From an uncultured Pseudomonadota bacterium (lineage in GTDB: Bacteria > Pseudomonadota > Gammaproteobacteria > Steroidobacterales > Steroidobacteraceae): DNA of 64,000 nt. A program made the translations under genes and the position numbers. The stretch spans positions 1-64,000 of the forward strand of contig CAISDJ010000137.1 of assembly GCA_903884105.1 (NCBI GenBank). Reading direction: 5' to 3'. How positions within the stretch are numbered: the first letter of the stretch is position 1; the number at the start of each line of letters is the position of its first letter. Positions 36,313-45,423 of the stretch are shown here, piece after piece. The notes under the pieces are model-generated. The model saw only the letters and a list, made by a program, of their open reading frames with translations, did not search any database and was not told the DNA's origin.

Positions 36313-36360
36313 TCGCTGACTTGAGCCGGCCGGCGCAGCGCGGGTCGGCAAGGCAAGCAG

Positions 36361-36396
36361 GGCGGAATCCTCTCAAGGGGTTCCGCCTTTTTCTTT
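36361..36396 (+). terminator. intrinsic terminator after the peroxiredoxin
   Basis: GGCGGAATCC pairs with GGGTTCCGCC around TCTCAAG, followed by TTTTTCTTT. It lies 48 bases after the peroxiredoxin stop and overlaps the 3' end of the decayed gene on the other strand. Confidence 0.88.
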
Positions 36397-36610
36397 GGCA
36401 GGGTGTTTCCCCCTCACGATGATCGTGATCACCGCCCAGCGGGCAAAGACCACGCACGTCATCGCCATCAGCAACGCATTCAGCAGGTCGCGCAGCTCGC
36501 GCGCCGAAAAAGAGCGCGATCAACGCCAACGCGAACGCGAGGACCAGTCGTGTGGTGCCTGCAACGAGGCGCTTGGGTCAGCGGCAGGCCGCCCCGATGA
36601 CGTCTGACAT
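36373..36610 (-). pseudogene. decayed gene for a small two-helix membrane protein
   Basis: The minus strand reads MSDVIGAACR, then a TGA at 36578-36580, then PKRLVAGTTRLVLAFALALI with ALFFGA in the same frame. After a 1-base shift near 36500 it continues ELRDLLNALLMAMTCVVFAR with WAVITIIVRGKHPAKEKGGT and stops at 36373. The hydrophobic segments and basic tail look like a real small membrane protein broken by one stop and one frameshift. Family not recognised. Sequencing error could explain the shift but less easily both lesions. Confidence 0.6.
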
Positions 36611-36986
36611 ATGTCAAGAAAGCTTACATTGTCTTGACTATTCATTACGTTTCCGGAAAAGTCTCTACTTGGCAACAGTGATCAGTGGCAGCGAGATCGC
36701 AGCGTGCGAACCCCCTGAGCTGCCATTCGAGCCTCTCAGCCTGCCCTGACCGGCAGGCTCTTCAGAAATCAACTGATTTACCAGCGACAAGGAGTCCAGC
36801 CGGCACCGCGAAGTGCCGGTGGCATGGTTGCGGTTTGCACTCGCGCAGGTCGGTTCCTGCAACGGCAGTAAACGGTTTGGTCGGAGATGAGCATGACGAC
36901 TCGCGCAAGAGGTCCTTCGGCGTTTCCTTCCGACACGAACCGTGGCTGCACCTGTCACCGCAGCTCCGCTACGCAGGGGGGCGACC
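36611..36986 (+). other. structured leader region with hairpins and a short reading frame
   Basis: Three perfect hairpins: AGCCTGCC/GGCAGGCT (36738-36759), CCGGCAC/GTGCCGG (36800-36819) and GCAGG/CCTGC (36845-36860). A 33-codon frame at 36893-36994, with GGAG six bases before its ATG, overlaps the start of the GT39-like gene and could couple translation. No known riboswitch consensus was matched. Confidence 0.4.
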
Positions 36987-38150
36987 ATGGTTGAGCAAAA
37001 AGCCACGGCGACCCTGTCACCGCTCGCGTTACCGCAACGGCAGGCGCGCACCGAAGCCTGGTGGCTGGCCGCTTTCTTTCTGGGTTACTTGCTGTTGTGG
37101 ACGTTGTTGCCGCAGATCGCGGGCTCTGAAGTGCCCGGCGACAACTTCGAGCAGCTGCGGTGGGCCACGGAACCGGCCTGGGGCTATGACAAGCATCCGC
37201 CGTGGCCGACGATCGTGCTATGGCTCCTCGAACACGTCCTGCCGACAGGCGTACCGCTGACGTACTTCCTTGGCACTGTCCAGACAGCGCTCGTGGCGCT
37301 GGGCGCGGCACTGGTCGCGCGCGAAACCTTGCCTTCGACCGCGAAGTGGCTCGCGCCCTTGCTGATCACGTGCATTTCCTACTACACGTTTCGCATGCAC
37401 TTCTACAACCACAACACTGCGTTGATGGTGGCCTACGCAGGTTCCTTGTACTGTTGCTGGCGAGTCAGGTCGACATGGCAGCTCCGCTGGTGGAGCGCAC
37501 TAGGCATCTGCTGGGGACTCGGCATGCTGTCCAAGTACCAGATGGCAGTGCCCATCGCGTGCAATCTCGCCTTCTTCTGGACGGTGCGCGAAGGTCGCCT
37601 CAAGTCCATCTTGAGAGGTGTGGTCGTGGCCGGCCTGGTCGCATCCGTGATCCTGATCCCGCATGCGCTCTGGCTGTTCAATAACCACTTTCCAAGCTTC
37701 CAGTATGCGGCGACGCGCCTGGCCGCGGATCTCAGCATGCTGGGGCGGCTTGATGACATCTTCCGCTTCGTCACTCACCAGATGCTGCGTCTCGCCCCGA
37801 TTCTGGTGTTCCTGGGATTGCTCAAGTGGGGCAGTCGCACGGATCGGCCAACCGGCCCAGAGGTCGATCAACCCACGATTGACCCGGAAGTGCGGCGCTT
37901 CTTCGCCATTCATTTCTGGGGCCCCTTCGTCGCGATGGTGATGCTCTGCGCCCTAGTCGGAATCGACTTGCAGTCGCATTGGGGCACGGCCTTCCTGTGG
38001 GTGTTGCCCTTGTATCTGTTAGCCACCCCTTTCGGAGCGCGTCTGACTGAGTTGCCCCTGCCGCTTGTCTTGCGGTCGGCGGCCATCGTGCAGGTGTTGT
38101 CTGCGTTGAGCTTTGTGTCCGGGAGGTTCGGGGGGGGCTTCGGCGGCTAG
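36987..38150 (+). CDS. GT39-like membrane glycosyltransferase, possibly truncated
   Basis: A 387-residue polytopic protein. The first periplasmic loop, GDNFEQLRWATEPAWGYDKH with PPWPTI, carries the acidic residue and the KHPP motif of the GT-C/ArnT-like (PMT_2) family, which transfers sugars from polyprenyl phosphate. About nine or ten helices follow. Relatives are usually over 500 residues, so the C-terminal periplasmic domain seems to be missing. The frame ends in a Gly-rich stretch encoded over a run of eight G (38130-38137), which could be a slippage site. GGGGGG lies five bases before ATG 36987. Acceptor unknown. Confidence 0.72.
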   Translation: MVEQKATATLSPLALPQRQARTEAWWLAAFFLGYLLLWTLLPQIAGSEVPGDNFEQLRWATEPAWGYDKHPPWPTIVLWLLEHVLPTGVPLTYFLGTVQTALVALGAALVARETLPSTAKWLAPLLITCISYYTFRMHFYNHNTALMVAYAGSLYCCWRVRSTWQLRWWSALGICWGLGMLSKYQMAVPIACNLAFFWTVREGRLKSILRGVVVAGLVASVILIPHALWLFNNHFPSFQYAATRLAADLSMLGRLDDIFRFVTHQMLRLAPILVFLGLLKWGSRTDRPTGPEVDQPTIDPEVRRFFAIHFWGPFVAMVMLCALVGIDLQSHWGTAFLWVLPLYLLATPFGARLTELPLPLVLRSAAIVQVLSALSFVSGRFGGGFGG

Positions 38151-38310
38151 GGCGACTGGCCCGGCGTCAGCCATTGGAACGGGCGGTTGCTTGCAATACA
38201 GTAGCTGCCCTGCCACTGGCTCGGGGGATCGTGACTGCCGCTTGAGGCAGGGAGCCGTTCGCAGGTTACGGACCGGAACCGGGCTTCGTGCAAGGCAGTG
38301 AACGCGCTTC

Positions 38311-39681
38311 ATGACAACACCACATCACGGGACGTCCGGCCGGTCGCCCCAGACCCGGCGTGCGACGGCCAGTGGCTGGGTTGGCTCGGTCCTCGAGTAC
38401 TACGACTTCTTCATCTACGCCACTGCGGCGTCGCTGATCTTTCCACAGCTGTTTTTCCCCTCGGGCAATCCGCAGGTGGCCATCGTCGCGTCGCTGGCCA
38501 CCTACGGCGTGGGCTATGTTGCGCGGCCCGTTGGCGCCTTCTTTCTCGGGCACTGGGGCGATACGCACGGCCGCAAGAATGTATTGCTCGTGTGTCTCTT
38601 CATCATGGGTGCATCGACGCTGGCAGTGGGCTTGCTGCCGACCTATTCACAAGTCGGTGTTCTAGCCCCGATCCTGCTGGTCACGCTGCGCCTCATCCAG
38701 GGCTTTGCCGTTGCGGGCGAGTTGTCCGGTGCCAGTTCGATGATCCTCGAGCACGCGCCCCCGGGGCATCGCGGCTACTACGCGAGCTTTACGCTGCAGG
38801 GCGTGCAGGCCGGACAGATCCTGGCTGCCGCCGTGTTCCTGCCGCTCGCCCATTACCTGCCTGAGGAAGACTTCAACTCGTGGGGCTGGCGCGTGCCCTT
38901 CCTGCTAAGCTTTTTCGTGATCGTTGCCGGCTACGTGATTCGCCGCGAGGTGGAGGAGACGCCGGCTTTCGAGGCGGAGCGGGCACAGGGTGCGGTGGCG
39001 AAAGCGCCAGTCCTCGAGGCGCTCAAGCACTCCTGGAAGGACATGCTGCGTGTCGTCTGCATGGCGCTGATGAATGTCATCGCCGTCGTTGCGACGATTT
39101 TCGGCGCGGCCTATGCAGTGCAACCCGCCTACGGCATCGGTTTCAGCAAAGACGTCTACCTGTGGATCCCCGTGCTCGGCAACCTGGTGGCCGTGCTCGT
39201 CATTCCGTTTGTCGGGCGGTTGTCGGACAGGATTGGCCGCCGGCCGCTCATCATCGGCGGTTCGCTTGGCGCGGGGCTGTTGTCGTTCGGCTATCTCTAT
39301 GCGATCAGTATCGGCAGCGTGCCGCTCGCAATCGGCCTGTCGTTGCTGATGTGGGGCGTGATCTACCAGGGTTACAACGCCGTCTTCCCGAGCTTCTATC
39401 CCGAGCTGTTTCCGACGCGCACCCGCGTGTCGGCCATGGCGATCTCGCAGAACGTAGGCACGTTCATCACCGCGATGTTGCCTGCGCTGTTCGCATGGGT
39501 AGCGGCGCCTGGCGTGACCAATATTCCGCTGGTAGTGGGCTCGATCACGTTTGCGGTGACGATCATCGCGGCGATTGCGGCCTTCAGCACCCGCGAAACC
39601 TATCGACTGCGGCTCGCCGACCTCGGGGACCCGGACGCAGTCCCGCTCGGCGCAGGCGACTACCGCCGCTTGCGCGAGTAA
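38311..39681 (+). CDS. MHS-family major facilitator transporter, possible shikimate type
   Basis: A 456-residue transporter with 12 hydrophobic helices. The metabolite:H+ symporter features are GWVGSVLEYYDFFIYATAAS in helix 1, GHWGDTHGRKN in loop 2-3, RLIQGFAVAGELSGASSMI in helix 4 and GRLSDRIGRRP in loop 8-9. It belongs with ProP, KgtP and ShiA. The gene converges directly on aroQ (no gap between stops), so uptake of shikimate or a related acid is a reasonable guess from position only. Confidence 0.85.
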   Translation: MTTPHHGTSGRSPQTRRATASGWVGSVLEYYDFFIYATAASLIFPQLFFPSGNPQVAIVASLATYGVGYVARPVGAFFLGHWGDTHGRKNVLLVCLFIMGASTLAVGLLPTYSQVGVLAPILLVTLRLIQGFAVAGELSGASSMILEHAPPGHRGYYASFTLQGVQAGQILAAAVFLPLAHYLPEEDFNSWGWRVPFLLSFFVIVAGYVIRREVEETPAFEAERAQGAVAKAPVLEALKHSWKDMLRVVCMALMNVIAVVATIFGAAYAVQPAYGIGFSKDVYLWIPVLGNLVAVLVIPFVGRLSDRIGRRPLIIGGSLGAGLLSFGYLYAISIGSVPLAIGLSLLMWGVIYQGYNAVFPSFYPELFPTRTRVSAMAISQNVGTFITAMLPALFAWVAAPGVTNIPLVVGSITFAVTIIAAIAAFSTRETYRLRLADLGDPDAVPLGAGDYRRLRE

Positions 39682-40131
39682 TTACTTCTTGCCGGATGCG
39701 CCGGCAGCCGACACCGCGGCCCGCAATCCCATCAGGTAGCTGTCGACCCCAAGGCCGCTGATCTGTCCCTTTACGATCGCCGCGAACACCGAGTGGTGCC
39801 TGAATTCCTCGCGCGCGTGAATGTTCGACATGTGGACTTCGATGACGGGCACGGTCAGGATCTCGAGCGCATCGCGGATCCCGTAGCTGTAATGTGTCCA
39901 GGCACCCGCATTGATCAGCACGCCGTCGATGCCCTCGGCATGGGCCCGATGGATGCGGTCGACCATCGCGCCTTCATGGTTGGTCTGGAAGGTCTCGACT
40001 TCCGTGCCTAGCTCCTTCGCCAAAGCCTGCAGCTGGGCGTCGATCTGTGCGAGCGTGACCGTGCCGTACAGCTTCGGGTCGCGCTTGCCGAACAGGTTCA
40101 GGTTGATGCCGTGCAGAACCAGAATCTTCAT
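39682..40131 (-). CDS. aroQ: type II 3-dehydroquinate dehydratase
   Basis: A 149-residue enzyme, normal family length. It begins MKILVLHGINLNLFGKRDP, with the catalytic Tyr in LYGT, then FQTNHEGAMVDRIH, INAGAWTHYSYGIRDAL and IEVHMSNIHAREEFRHHS, which supply the other active-site residues. It converts 3-dehydroquinate to 3-dehydroshikimate in the shikimate pathway. GAGGATAAGGACA precedes the ATG. It diverges from the trp operon, which uses chorismate made by this pathway; the trp promoter lies 115 bases away. Confidence 0.96.
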   Translation of the reverse strand: MKILVLHGINLNLFGKRDPKLYGTVTLAQIDAQLQALAKELGTEVETFQTNHEGAMVDRIHRAHAEGIDGVLINAGAWTHYSYGIRDALEILTVPVIEVHMSNIHAREEFRHHSVFAAIVKGQISGLGVDSYLMGLRAAVSAAGASGKK

Positions 40132-40245
40132 TGTCCTTATCCTCGCGTCGGGCGCCGGGCCGTCTGCATTGTAAGGCTTTCGCTGGTACGTGCGGCGACG
40201 GGGTGCACATCGGGCGGGCACGGGGTCGCCGCCGCAGCTTCCCGC

Positions 40246-40274
40246 TTGACGCTCCCCGCCGCGGACGGTAATAC
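40246..40274 (+). promoter_or_regulatory. trp operon sigma-70 promoter
   Basis: TTGACG (40246-40251) and TAATAC (40269-40274) are separated by exactly 17 bases. The predicted start site is near 40281, only about three bases before the trpL start codon, so the leader message would have almost no 5' untranslated region. Confidence 0.82.
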
Positions 40275-40283
40275 TGCCTCCCC

Positions 40284-40340
40284 ATGAAACCCCTTGCCCC
40301 CCTCATCCGCATTGCCCGCTGGTGGTGGCCCAACTCTTGA
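40284..40340 (+). CDS. trpL: trp operon leader peptide
   Basis: Eighteen codons encode MKPLAPLIRIARWWWPNS. Three consecutive Trp codons (40320-40328) make it sensitive to charged tRNA-Trp. It is followed by alternative hairpins and a terminator before trpE. No Shine-Dalgarno precedes the ATG, and the predicted start site is about three bases upstream, so initiation on a leaderless message is likely. The peptide has no role other than sensing. Confidence 0.93.
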   Translation: MKPLAPLIRIARWWWPNS

Positions 40341-40432
40341 GGGAGTGGGTCCCGGATAGGCTTTAAGGCGCGCGCCGACTTAAAATAGAATCCCGAAAAA
40401 CCCATCTCCCGAGCTCCGGGGATGGGTTTTTT
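40329..40432 (+). promoter_or_regulatory. trp attenuator (segments 1-4)
   Basis: Segment 1 CCCAACTC (40329-40336) can pair with segment 2 GAGTGGG (40343-40349). Segment 2 GGGAGTGGG (40341-40349) can instead pair with segment 3 CCCATCTCCC (40401-40410). Segment 3 can pair with segment 4 GGGGATGGG (40418-40426) to form the terminator. Segment 1 follows directly on the Trp codons, so a ribosome stalled there would hide it and favour the 2:3 antiterminator. Confidence 0.9.
40401..40432 (+). terminator. trp attenuator terminator
   Basis: CCCATC-T-CCC pairs with GGG-GATGGG (one bulged T, loop GAGCTCC), followed by six T. It lies 56 bases before trpE. Confidence 0.92.
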
Positions 40433-40487
40433 GTTGCCCGCTCCTCGGGTTTCTGGAACACGCGAAGAACGACTGGTAGAGGAGCCG

Positions 40488-41869
40488 ATGAAACCGCCAT
40501 TTGACATAGCTGCCGACCTGGACACCCCAGTCTCGGCCTTCCTGAAACTCAAGCCGTTCAAGCCCCGCTTCCTGCTCGAAAGCGTCGAGGGTGGCGAGCG
40601 GTTTGCCCGGTACTCGTTCATCGGCTTCGGCGACTGCCTGGAAGTCCGGCTGGACCACACCGGCCTCAAAGTCGATGGCAAGTCCCTGCCGGTGCCGACA
40701 AGCCAAGTCGAGCTGCTGGCCGCCTTGCGCGACGCGCTGGCTCTTGCGCCACTGCCTCAGCCCGCCATTCCGGGCCTGCCGTTGCTCGGTGGACTGGTGG
40801 GCGTCGCCGGCTACGACCTGGTGCGGCACTTCGAGAAGCTGCCCTCGCTGGCGAAGGCGGATACGCAGGCGCCGGTCGCCCATTACCTTGCACCGAAGTC
40901 CATGCTGGTCTTCGACCACGTTTCCCACAACATTGCCCTGCTGCATGCGGGCAGTGAAGCCGAACGGCAGGTGCTCCGCACCGAAGTCATCCGCGCCATG
41001 CGGGGCGCATTGCCCGGCAATGGTCGCAAGGCGAAGTACTCCGAGCCGGTGGCGAGCCTCACGCGTGACGAATACATCGAACGCGTGCTGCGTACGCAGG
41101 AGTACATCGCGGCAGGCGATGTCTACCAGCTCGTGCTGTCGTCGCGCTTTTCAGGCCGCTGTGAACTCGATCCGTTCGAGACTTATCGGGCGCTGCGACT
41201 GCTCAATCCTTCTCCGTACATGTACTACTGCGACCTCGGCGACAACGTGATCGTCGGGTCGTCTCCGGAAGCGCTGGTGAAGCTGATCGGCGGACGGGCA
41301 TACCTTCGTCCCATCGCCGGCACACGACCGCGCGGCGCCGACGACGCCACGGATCGTGCACTCGAAGCCGAACTCCGCGCAGACCCCAAGGAGAATTCAG
41401 AGCACGTCATGCTCGTCGATCTCGCGCGGAACGACTTAGGCCGCGTCGCGAAGGCGGGCACCGTGCGGGTCGAGCCCTACAAGTCCATTGAGCGCTACAG
41501 CCACGTCATGCACATGGTCAGCGGCGTGACGGGTGAACTGGCAGCAGGCTACGATGCGTTCGACCTGTTTGCAGCCGCATTCCCTGCGGGCACGCTCGTC
41601 GGCGCACCGAAAGTACGAGCCATGGAAATCATCGATGAACTCGAGCCGGTACGGCGGGGTCTGTACGGCGGCACCGTCGGCTACTTCGGACATGGCGGCG
41701 ACATGGACCAGGCCATCACCATCCGCACACTCGTGTTCAGCGGCGACACCTACAGCTTCCAGGCAGGCGCCGGCATCGTGGCCGACAGCAAGCCCGACAT
41801 GGAGTACGAGGAAGTGTTGGCCAAGAGCGCCATCCTGCGCCGCGCACTCAAGCTTGCCGAGGAGGGATT

Positions 41870-41873
<4 letters not shown>
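40488..41873 (+). CDS. trpE: anthranilate synthase component I
   Basis: A 461-residue enzyme that makes anthranilate from chorismate using ammonia from TrpG. The feedback site LLES is near residue 30 ([19 protein letters not shown]). The chorismate-binding domain carries [48 protein letters not shown] and [18 protein letters not shown] precedes ATG 40488. It is the first structural gene after the attenuator. Its TGA overlaps the GTG of trpG, so the two subunits are probably made in equal amounts. Confidence 0.97.
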
Positions 41874-42471
<598 letters not shown>

Positions 42472-42472
<1 letters not shown>

Positions 42473-42764
42473 GGAACCTCTGATTGACCTATCCGCACTC
42501 GCGTTGCGTCTCCAATCCTCTGCTGCGAGGCATCGGTCCGCAGGCGATATCGGGAATATCGACAAGGACCGTAACGACGCAGCAGAGGATTAGAGGCGCA
42601 ACCCATATAATGTTGAATTCATTCATTGATCGGGACGGGATCCATTTCGTGCATGGCAGCGTTGCTCCTCCCTTGAGTACATCAAGTACACAGCGGTCGT
42701 CGCGCCTCGCCCTGCACGAAATGGCTCGCCGTCGCGAGCGCGGATAGGTCAATCAGAGGTTCCC
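42472..42764. mobile_element. MITE-like element between trpG and trpD
   Basis: A 293-bp segment bounded by about 32-bp inverted repeats (42472-42503 and 42733-42764) with one mismatch; the outer 25 bases, beginning GGGAACCTCTGATTG, are identical. Inside are two further hairpins: 42506-42527 with 42578-42599 (two mismatches) and CCATTTCGTGCA (42642-42653) with its complement at 42713-42724. It contains no credible reading frame, so it is non-autonomous. No clear target duplication is seen. The right end supplies an AGAGG ten bases before the trpD start. The ends remind me of some IS5-type elements, but that is unverified. Confidence 0.85.
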
Positions 42765-42769
42765 AGACC

Positions 42770-43831
42770 ATGGCGTTGCGAAAGACGCTTGAGCAGCTCC
42801 TCGCCGGGGAGGACCTCACTGAGTCCGAGGCCGCGGACCTGTTGCTGGCCCTGACCGAGTCGAGCGTCTCGCCGGCGATGGCGGGCGGGTTGTTGATTGC
42901 GCTCCGCTGCAAGGGCGTAACGCCTGCCGAAGTCCGCGGCTTTGCCGGCGCCATGCGGGGTCTTGCCCGCCGTCCGCATATCGATCGCGGCGTACCGCTG
43001 GTCGATATCGTGGGAACCGGCGGCGACGCCTCGGGCAGCTTCAATCTGTCGACCGGCACGGCATTGCTGATCGCGGCGATGGGACTGCGTGTGGTGAAGC
43101 ACGGCAACCGCTCCATCTCGAGCAAGTCGGGTAGTGCGGACCTGATGGAAGCGTTGGGTCTCAGGTTGCCGCTCGACGAAGCGGCCGCCGGCGCATGCCT
43201 CGACCAGACGAACTTCACGTTCCTGTTTGCACCTCACTATCACCCGGCGATGAAAGCCGTGGCGCCCATTCGCCAGGCACTCGGTGTGCGAACTGTGTTC
43301 AACATCCTCGGACCTCTCACGAATCCTGCCGAGCCGCAGTACCACCTGATCGGCGCGTTCAACCTCGACACCGCGAAGCTGATGGCCGACACGTTGAGTG
43401 GCATGAACCTCGAGCGCGCCTTCGTCGTGCACGGCGAGCCAGGCTGGGATGAAGCGACGCCCGTGGGTCCATTCACATTGTTCGATGTTCGCCCGGGTTC
43501 GGTCCGCGCGTCGGTGCGCGATGCCGATGTCTTCGGCTTGCCAAAGTGCACCGCCGATGAGCTGAAGGGCGGCGATGCCGAGTTCAACGCAGCCCACCTG
43601 CGGACCGTGTTGTCCGGCCAGGAGCGGGGCGCGCATCGCAATGCCATCGTCCTCGGTGCAGCGCTGGTCCTTGAGCTTACCGGCACGATCACGGATCCGC
43701 GCGCGGCGGCGCGCGCGGCCGAAGCAGCGATCGATGCAGGCAAGGGCTTGCAGTTGCTCGAACGCTTGGCCGCGTTCAACGCTGAAAACACGAAAGTTGC
43801 TGCCGCGTCGCAGTCGGTCCCCAGGAGCTAG
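42770..43831 (+). CDS. trpD: anthranilate phosphoribosyltransferase
   Basis: A 353-residue enzyme that joins anthranilate and PRPP. Motifs: DIVGTGGDASGSFNLST (PRPP loop), VVKHGNRSISSKSGSADLME, FLFAPHYHPAMKAVAPIRQ and the following GVRTVFNILGPLTNPA. ATG 42770 is just outside the MITE-like element, whose terminal repeat provides the only visible Shine-Dalgarno. It is separated from trpG by 297 bases, while the rest of the operon is compact, so expression of trpDCFBA may differ from trpEG. Confidence 0.97.
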   Translation: MALRKTLEQLLAGEDLTESEAADLLLALTESSVSPAMAGGLLIALRCKGVTPAEVRGFAGAMRGLARRPHIDRGVPLVDIVGTGGDASGSFNLSTGTALLIAAMGLRVVKHGNRSISSKSGSADLMEALGLRLPLDEAAAGACLDQTNFTFLFAPHYHPAMKAVAPIRQALGVRTVFNILGPLTNPAEPQYHLIGAFNLDTAKLMADTLSGMNLERAFVVHGEPGWDEATPVGPFTLFDVRPGSVRASVRDADVFGLPKCTADELKGGDAEFNAAHLRTVLSGQERGAHRNAIVLGAALVLELTGTITDPRAAARAAEAAIDAGKGLQLLERLAAFNAENTKVAAASQSVPRS

Positions 43832-43851
43832 TGAAAGCCATGAAGTCCTGT

Positions 43852-43879
43852 CACCCGTCACCGGCCACCGGCCACCGGT
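43852..43879. repeat. CACCGGC heptamer array between trpD and trpC
   Basis: Four heptamers, CACCCGT, CACCGGC, CACCGGC and CACCGGT, lie immediately before trpC. No inverted partner is present. Confidence 0.85.
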
Positions 43880-43887
43880 ACTGACCC

Positions 43888-44736
43888 ATGTCCGGTCTAC
43901 TGACAGAAATGGCGCAGACCAGCCTCGCAAGGCTCGAAGCCGCGCGCGCCCATGAAACCGAACAAGCGCTGTGGAGCCGCGTCATCGATATGGCACCCGC
44001 GCCGCCCCTCACGCTGTCGAGCGAAGGCTTCGACCTGATTGCCGAGTGCAAGCTGCACTCACCGTCGGCGGGCGACCTCTCTGCGAATACGACGGATGTC
44101 GAGAGCCGCGTGGCAGCCTACGGGTTGGGTGGTGCAGCTGCGGTCTCGGTGCTCACCGAACCCAAGCGATTTGGCGGCAGCCTCGCGCATCTCGCGCAGG
44201 CGGTTCGTGTACTGGCGCCGCTCAACGTGCCGGTGATGAGAAAGGACTTTCTCGTCGACCCGTACCAGGTGATGGAGGGCCGCGCGGCGGGTGCCGGCGG
44301 CGTGCTTGTCATCGTGCGCATGTTGAATCCCGGACGGATTACTGAAATGCTCGACTGCGCGGCCATGCTGAAGATGTTCGTGCTCATCGAGGCCTTTGAT
44401 GCTGTCGATCTCGCAGTCACAAAGGAGATCCTCAAGCACCGTCAGGGACGCGAGGAGCAGCTGCTCGTGGGCGTGAACTGCCGCGATCTCGAGACACTGT
44501 CGGTCGACTTCGCGCGCCTCGGCGAAGTGGCTGAGCTTCTGCCAGAGGGCTACCCCAAGGTGGCGGAAAGCGGAGTCGGCACTGTCGATGACGTGCGCCG
44601 GATTGTCGATCAGGGCTATACGATGGCGCTCGTCGGCAGCTCGTTGATGAACTCGGATCGTCCACGTGAGCTCGCCAGCGAATTGATCGTTGCCGGCCGT
44701 GAGCATGCTCTTGCGCGGCGCGCGGCGAAGCCCTGA
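43888..44736 (+). CDS. trpC: indole-3-glycerol-phosphate synthase
   Basis: A 282-residue TIM-barrel enzyme. Active-site segments are IAECKLHSPSAGDL (family ExKxxSPS), VMRKDFLVDPYQV, VLIEAFD, GVNCRDLETL, VAESGV and LVGSSLM. It closes the indole ring from carboxyphenylamino-deoxyribulose phosphate. It is a separate protein from TrpF, unlike the E. coli fusion. No clear Shine-Dalgarno is visible; the heptamer array ends nine bases before the ATG. Confidence 0.96.
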   Translation: MSGLLTEMAQTSLARLEAARAHETEQALWSRVIDMAPAPPLTLSSEGFDLIAECKLHSPSAGDLSANTTDVESRVAAYGLGGAAAVSVLTEPKRFGGSLAHLAQAVRVLAPLNVPVMRKDFLVDPYQVMEGRAAGAGGVLVIVRMLNPGRITEMLDCAAMLKMFVLIEAFDAVDLAVTKEILKHRQGREEQLLVGVNCRDLETLSVDFARLGEVAELLPEGYPKVAESGVGTVDDVRRIVDQGYTMALVGSSLMNSDRPRELASELIVAGREHALARRAAKP

Positions 44737-44741
44737 CCACC

Positions 44742-45395
44742 ATGTCGCTGCCGCCCCAAAGCCACCAGCATGCCTCGCCATCAGCGCCGCTGTGGGTGAA
44801 GGTATGCGGGCTGACGACAGCGGAGGGGATCGATGCAGCCGTGGCGGCGGGCGTGGATGCCGTCGGCTTCGTTTTCTTTTCGCAGTCAAAGCGCTACGTC
44901 AGTCCACAGGAAGCTGCGCGCCTCGCGGCACAGGTGCCCAGGCGCATCCTGAAAGTAGCCGTATTCCTGCATCCATCGCAAGCCGAGCTGGATGCGGTGC
45001 TGGGCGCGTTCCAGCCGGATATCGTCCAGACTGACTACGAGGACTTTGCCCACCTTGCTGTCCCGACCGGCATGACTGTCCTGCCGGTGTTGCGTAGTGG
45101 CGGGGTATTGCCAACACCGCTGCCGCGACGCGTGCTGTTCGAGGGGCCGGTCAGCGGCACCGGCACCACGGCGGACTGGTCGAGTGCACTGACGCTGGCG
45201 CGTCGGTGCGAGGTGATCCTGGCGGGCGGGCTGACGCCGGCCAACGTCGCTGAGGCGATTCGCGCCGTGCGGCCCGCTGGCGTTGACGTCAGCAGTGGTG
45301 TCGAGCAAGCGCCGGGCATCAAGGATCCCGCGCGGATTGCAGAGTTTGTCCGGGCAGCGCGGCAGCAGCGCCGCGGGCCTGGCGCTGAACAATGA
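44742..45395 (+). CDS. trpF: phosphoribosylanthranilate isomerase, divergent
   Basis: A 217-residue TIM-barrel isomerase. The N-terminal catalytic Cys is present in VKVCGLT. The phosphate-binding parts are [21 protein letters not shown] and GVDVSSGVE. Two positions depart from the usual pattern: VQTDYEDF replaces the common VQLHGDE-like strand, and [10 protein letters not shown] has Glu where the general-acid Asp normally sits (LxD...GGTG). It is probably still functional, since it is in an otherwise complete operon. It follows trpC by five bases. Confidence 0.92.
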   Translation: MSLPPQSHQHASPSAPLWVKVCGLTTAEGIDAAVAAGVDAVGFVFFSQSKRYVSPQEAARLAAQVPRRILKVAVFLHPSQAELDAVLGAFQPDIVQTDYEDFAHLAVPTGMTVLPVLRSGGVLPTPLPRRVLFEGPVSGTGTTADWSSALTLARRCEVILAGGLTPANVAEAIRAVRPAGVDVSSGVEQAPGIKDPARIAEFVRAARQQRRGPGAEQ

Positions 45396-45423
45396 ACAGA
45401 GTACGACTAGTGAGAGAGCCGAG

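Noticed and set aside
36738-36860. Cyclic-di-GMP (GEMM) riboswitch before the GT39-like gene
   Set aside because: The conserved core bases of that class are not present; only generic hairpins are seen.
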